From: Elusimicrobiota bacterium
GTDB lineage: Bacteria; Elusimicrobiota; Elusimicrobia; Elusimicrobiales; UBA9959
Assembly (NCBI GenBank): GCA_030639665.1
Contig: DAOWCC010000124.1
Span: 1 to 7,199 of the forward strand
Length of the DNA stretch: 7,199 bases
Reading direction: 5' to 3'
The translations under genes and the position numbers were made by a program. The notes beneath the pieces are model-generated. The model saw nothing but the letters and a program-made list of their open reading frames with translations. It had not been told where the DNA came from and ran no database searches. Below are positions 4,801 through 7,199 of the stretch, piece after piece. Positions within the stretch are counted from its first letter, which is position 1. Each line of letters begins with the position of its first letter.

Positions 4801-7199
4801 GGAGAGGGGACAGACACAACAAACACATCTCCCAGTATAACAGCCTCTACTCCTCAATCGGTTGATGTTATGGAAATGGTAAAAAAATTCGGTTTCAATT
4901 TCAATAATATAGCTTTTTCCGGTATAGCGGGCGGAACTCCCGGCACCTGGGATAAGCTTTTCAGAGAACATAATATTGATGAAATTCTCGCCGGCGACAA
5001 TATGATAGAGCCCATTGATGAAGCTTGGCGCGAAAAACAAATTGATAAAGATATTATCAGAGTCGTAAAATCAGCGACGGGCAATCATAAAATTGAGGCC
5101 ATAGATTCCACAAAAGATTCCATTAAATTATCCGCGAGAACCGGCCCCTTTGATATAGAAAAAGAATTCGGCCTGCCGCCGACTATCGCCAAAGCCTTAA
5201 TATCTCCTTTCAGAATGTCGCTCGCGGCCGGAGTTTTAGCGCTTAAAGACGCGGGAATTCCTCTCATTCATTATTATAAGAAAACAAGCACCGGCAGTTA
5301 CTTGCCTGAAAAATGGGCCTTACCCGAGTCCATCGCGAAAGAAACGGGCGTTATATTCGCTTCCGCTTTCCCTGTCGTTGAAACCCTGATAGACGAGATA
5401 ACAAATTATTTCAATAAAAAGCATAGCGGCCGCGATAGCGGTCAAATGTGGGATATTTATGATTCCATAATAAGCAAACTCAGCGATTCAAAAGATAAAC
5501 AAAATCTGCGCCGCTGGATGGAAGAAAACTTTAGCGCGTCTCATTCGGGAAAAACCAAAGATAGCCGTGAATTCAGCCAAAACTTCCTCCTAAAAGTCAT
5601 ACCGATTGCCGACAGTCAATTCGCGCAATGGGTGGGAGCAAAAGGCCCGTCAATGCATATAAGCGCGGCTTGCGCTTCAACCACTCAAGCGGTTCATACG
5701 GCGGAGTCATGGATAAGAGCCGGAAAAGCCAAAAGAGTCATTATTGTAGCCGCCGACGATATAACAAACGAGATAGTTCAAGAATGGACTATGGCGGGTT
5801 TTATAGCTTCGGGAGCGGCCACAACAACAGAGAAATTATCGGAAGCGGCTCTTCCTTTTGATAGACGGCGCCACGGACTTATAGTGGGCTCGGCGGCGGT
5901 TGGAATAGTTATTGAAGATGAAACCATGGTTAGAAAAAGAGGCATGGTTCCTTTAGCCAGACTTCTGCTGACTGAATCAGCCAATAGCGCTTTCCATGTC
6001 ACCAAACTCGATACAAATCATGTCTCCTCGATAATGGAAGATTTCATTAATAAAATTGAGAATATTTACGGCCTGAATAAAAAAGATTTCGCCGGTAAAA
6101 CGGTTTTTCTATCTCATGAAACTTATACGCCCGCCAGAGGCGGCAGCGCGTCGGCGGAAGTAAAAGCTCTAAAAAAAGCTTTTGGCGAAGATGCCGATAA
6201 AGTAATCGTAAGCAATGTAAAAGGTTTTACAGGCCATAGCATGGGAGCAAGTCTTGAAGATATTGTGGCGGTTAGATCTTTAAACACGGGCATAGTTCCG
6301 CCAATAGCCAATTATAAAGAACCGGACCCTGAACTCGCGGGCATAACTCTTTCAAAAGGCGGCAAGTACGATCCTGAATTCGCTTTGAGATTTGCCGCGG
6401 GATTCGGCTCTCACATGGCAATGAGCTTCATACAAAAAACCTATTCCGCCAATCAGCCCAGAATTGAAGATTCCAAATCTTATACAGATTGGTTGAAACA
6501 AATTTCAGGGGATAATAACGCGGAACTCGAAGTTGTCTTTAATACATTGAGAATTAAAGATGCGAAAATGAAACCGCAAACAAATGTCACAGGGGAAGTT
6601 CCGGGATTTAAACCGACTCCTATGAAAGCGATGCCCACCGCGCCTAAACCCGCGCCAAGACCCGTAGAGCAACCTGTTGCGGCTGTTAGCGCTCCTTCGG
6701 TTTCCTCATCCGCCACGGCAGTGGCCGAGAGACCTGCTTCCTCCGACGGTCTTGATGAAAAAATAAAAGAAGATATTCTTAATATGCTAACCGATAAAAC
6801 CGGTTATCCCAAAGATATGCTTGAACTTGATTTGGATATGGAAGCCGACCTCGGCATCGATACAGTCAAACAAGCGGAATTATTCGCTTCAATGAGGGAA
6901 CATTTCAGTTTGCCCAAGGATGATAATTTATCGCTTAAAGATTATCCCACAATCCGTCATTGCGTTAAGTTTGTTATGGATGGAAAAGGAATCAGCGCAA
7001 GCGCTGATTCCAGCTCGACAGCTCAACAGCTCGGCAGCTCGGCAGCTACAGAAATTGCAACGGCCACAACAACTGCTGTTTCGCCTTCCGCCTCAAGCCT
7101 TAAGCCTTCTATTTCTTCTGATGGTTTAGATGAAAAAATCAAGGAAGATATTCTTGATATGCTGACTGAAAAAACGGGCTATCCCAAAGATATGCTTGA
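1894..7199 (+). CDS. PfaA-like modular lipid/polyketide synthase: KS-AT-KS-ACP-ACP..., partial (continues past the right edge)
   Basis: At least 1768 codons are open to the window end. KS1 (about 4-465) carries DAACASSL with Cys212, EAHGTAT with His346 and KSQIGHTKAAAG with Lys381/His386, a complete condensing triad. After a low-complexity linker, the AT (about 607-915) has PGQGSQ, GHSLGEYAAA (Ser708), SRAKEM (Arg733) and SHAFHS (His810). HAFH and the Arg point to malonyl-CoA. A second KS (about 1005-1517) has AACAST (Cys1260), SHETYTPARGG (His1408) and KGFTGHSMG (His1448). A Pro/Ala/Ser linker leads to ACP1 (about 1618-1700), then ACP2 starts at 1743. ACP1 reads EADLGIDTVKQAE, with Thr1657 at the usual phosphopantetheine Ser. 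The product is probably a long-chain or secondary lipid made iteratively. KR and DH functions are not in the window. KS-AT-ACPs resemble PfaA, but the internal second KS departs from it. Domain calls are secure; the product is inference. Confidence 0.93.
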   Translation, partial: MKNEKIAIIGIGIIAPDASNKDEFWQNVKTGRNSISEVPKDRWDPSLYYDADKKAHDKTYSKIGGFIKDFEFDPIKYRIPPQSAKQISRLQKMTVEASRMAFEDSGYDKKDFDKTRTAVSIGNAMGAMRKEMTDFKVYKYHSEDILKKTKGFSALSKAEQNKILSEYEEMVDEGIVSINEDTMPGELSNVTAGRVANIFNLNGPNMTFDAACASSLAALDYAVLGLRAGKFDMAVCGGADEMMSPPAYVKFCKIGALSEDGSWVFDERANGFVMAEAVAVYILKRYTDAIRDNDNIYALINAVGASSDGKGKGITAPNPEGQKLAIKNTLDQVDYSLSDIELIEAHGTATKAGDASELKVLQEIYSGLSMPKNSVALGSIKSQIGHTKAAAGAVSMVKTALALHNKTLPPSINFKNLNKTVDFSDSPIRVITQAEEWNTDKIRRANVSSFGFGGANFHVAMEEYRPGKTTAFAKESEAEAYAGSASNMPTAEVKEDMATPFSGLQGEAVTFSAPTGLALVNQMQSLKDSTISKWGQPHPMAPFAIPSNEREKENYGISIVSKSPQDLQAKIDLFAKSFKDDVFTNPPLTFKLKGMYPFKKAELKTKIGFLFPGQGSQYVDMMRDLAAKYKVVQDTFDEADIILKKMINIKLTDVLWSKQGESKEDLEKREAAIKQTQMTQPAVLTADVAMMRLLQSYGINPDMAAGHSLGEYAAATASGVFTFENGLKAVTSRAKEMSKVKVKDPGKMASIAWHFEKVEKELKKIKGYIICANKNCPVQTVIAGEADSVDAAVKMFGELGVQAQIIPVSHAFHSQIIQPAMGPYREFLEAIPISSSKIPLLSNVTADYFPKDKQGIYDLLIKQMVSPVEFIKQLEKMYDDGVRTFIEVGPKRVLSAFTTATLKDKKDIRILSSNHPKRGGITEFNDLLANLISLGYELNWNEKTPKMGNTFYNPYYLNWSNKQHGIGYKGEGTDTTNTSPSITASTPQSVDVMEMVKKFGFNFNNIAFSGIAGGTPGTWDKLFREHNIDEILAGDNMIEPIDEAWREKQIDKDIIRVVKSATGNHKIEAIDSTKDSIKLSARTGPFDIEKEFGLPPTIAKALISPFRMSLAAGVLALKDAGIPLIHYYKKTSTGSYLPEKWALPESIAKETGVIFASAFPVVETLIDEITNYFNKKHSGRDSGQMWDIYDSIISKLSDSKDKQNLRRWMEENFSASHSGKTKDSREFSQNFLLKVIPIADSQFAQWVGAKGPSMHISAACASTTQAVHTAESWIRAGKAKRVIIVAADDITNEIVQEWTMAGFIASGAATTTEKLSEAALPFDRRRHGLIVGSAAVGIVIEDETMVRKRGMVPLARLLLTESANSAFHVTKLDTNHVSSIMEDFINKIENIYGLNKKDFAGKTVFLSHETYTPARGGSASAEVKALKKAFGEDADKVIVSNVKGFTGHSMGASLEDIVAVRSLNTGIVPPIANYKEPDPELAGITLSKGGKYDPEFALRFAAGFGSHMAMSFIQKTYSANQPRIEDSKSYTDWLKQISGDNNAELEVVFNTLRIKDAKMKPQTNVTGEVPGFKPTPMKAMPTAPKPAPRPVEQPVAAVSAPSVSSSATAVAERPASSDGLDEKIKEDILNMLTDKTGYPKDMLELDLDMEADLGIDTVKQAELFASMREHFSLPKDDNLSLKDYPTIRHCVKFVMDGKGISASADSSSTAQQLGSSAATEIATATTTAVSPSASSLKPSISSDGLDEKIKEDILDMLTEKTGYPKDML
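6709..6728. repeat. Degenerate TCCGCC/GGCCGA palindrome in the KS2-ACP1 linker
   Basis: The segment TCCGCCACGGCAGTGGCCGA forms a hairpin with a 5-bp core GCCAC/GTGGC (6712-6716 and 6721-6725) around GGCA. It matches the element at 130-149 at 17 of 20 positions. In frame it encodes Ser-Ala-Thr-Ala-Val-Ala, the same SATA peptide that the other coding copy gives from the opposite strand. It lies in the flexible linker just before ACP1. Confidence 0.45.
6988..7011. repeat. Perfect 24-bp palindrome in the ACP1-ACP2 linker
   Basis: GGAATCAGCGC (6988-6998) and GCGCTGATTCC (7001-7011) are perfect 11-bp inverted repeats separated by AA. In frame it encodes Gly-Ile-Ser-Ala-Ser-Ala-Asp-Ser. It begins where the folded ACP1 ends and abuts the 8-bp tandem repeat at 7012. 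It is a different sequence from the TCCGCC hairpins. Confidence 0.75.
7012..7051. repeat. 8-bp tandem repeat in the ACP linker
   Basis: Four units AGCTCGAC, AGCTCAAC, AGCTCGGC, AGCTCGGC are followed by a degenerate AGCTACAG. Because 8 is not a multiple of 3, each unit is read in a different frame and the peptide repeats only every 24 bp (SSTAQQLG, then SSAA). The overall frame is preserved through the ACP linker. Confidence 0.75.

Larger units (their letters stand above)
6745..7199 (+). repeat. Tandem ACP repeat, 375-bp (125-codon) unit, second copy cut by the window edge
   Basis: Unit one starts at 6745 and unit two at 7120, both with DGLDEKIKEDIL. Over the 71 aligned bases from 6754 and 7129, 63 are identical and most of the changes are silent, suggesting recent duplication or gene conversion. 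The domains are joined by a Ser/Ala/Thr-rich linker of about 40 residues. The prosthetic-group position of unit two would fall at 7237, just outside the window. Tandem ACP arrays are a hallmark of PUFA-type synthases, so more units may follow. Confidence 0.8.

Noticed and set aside
1948..6716. Antisense ORFs opposite the synthase (for example 2928-3437 and 3580-4338)
   Set aside because: They lie opposite well-defined KS and AT coding sequence, have no recognisable domains, and arise as shadows of the codon pattern.
7197..7199. Apparent TGA stop at the window end
   Set aside because: It is out of frame with the synthase. Codons start at 1894 plus multiples of three, so the final codon is an incomplete GA-, matching Glu1644 of ACP1. 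The gene runs on.

Overview
The window holds one very large, unfinished modular lipid/polyketide synthase gene on the + strand (1894 to beyond 7199). To its left are two leftward genes: a metallo-beta-lactamase-fold hydrolase (792-1631) and the start of a membrane-anchored acidic protein (1-527). There are no tRNA or rRNA genes, CRISPR arrays, transposases or phage genes. The sequence is moderately AT-rich bacterial DNA with clear Shine-Dalgarno sites. The synthase family and the abundance of small palindromic and tandem repeats suggest an uncultivated anaerobe-type lineage (Omnitrophota-, Elusimicrobiota- or deltaproteobacteria-like). That placement is an impression from memory, not something the sequence proves.

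Left part (1-791). The membrane protein is followed on its 5' side by a repeat-rich spacer. The spacer holds two TCCGCC/GGCGGA hairpins flanking a 103-bp element (579-681) whose 18-bp ends are imperfect inverted repeats. This looks like a miniature repeat element. The same hairpin type also lies inside the membrane-protein gene and inside the synthase gene.

Middle (792-1893). The MBL hydrolase and the synthase are transcribed divergently from a 262-bp AT-rich spacer that must carry both promoters. I could not place either promoter convincingly.

Right part (1894-7199). At least 1768 codons read without a stop. The order is KS - AT - second divergent KS - ACP - start of a second ACP. KS1 and the ACPs resemble polyunsaturated-fatty-acid (PfaA-type) synthases. 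The AT has malonyl-type signatures. The second KS keeps its Cys-His-His triad but has divergent motifs. The most unusual protein feature is that the first ACP has Thr where the phosphopantetheine-bearing Ser is expected (LGIDT instead of LGIDS). The ACP linker also contains a perfect 24-bp palindrome followed directly by an 8-bp tandem repeat. A likely reading is an iterative secondary-lipid synthase whose reducing and dehydrating domains and partner genes lie to the right of the window.
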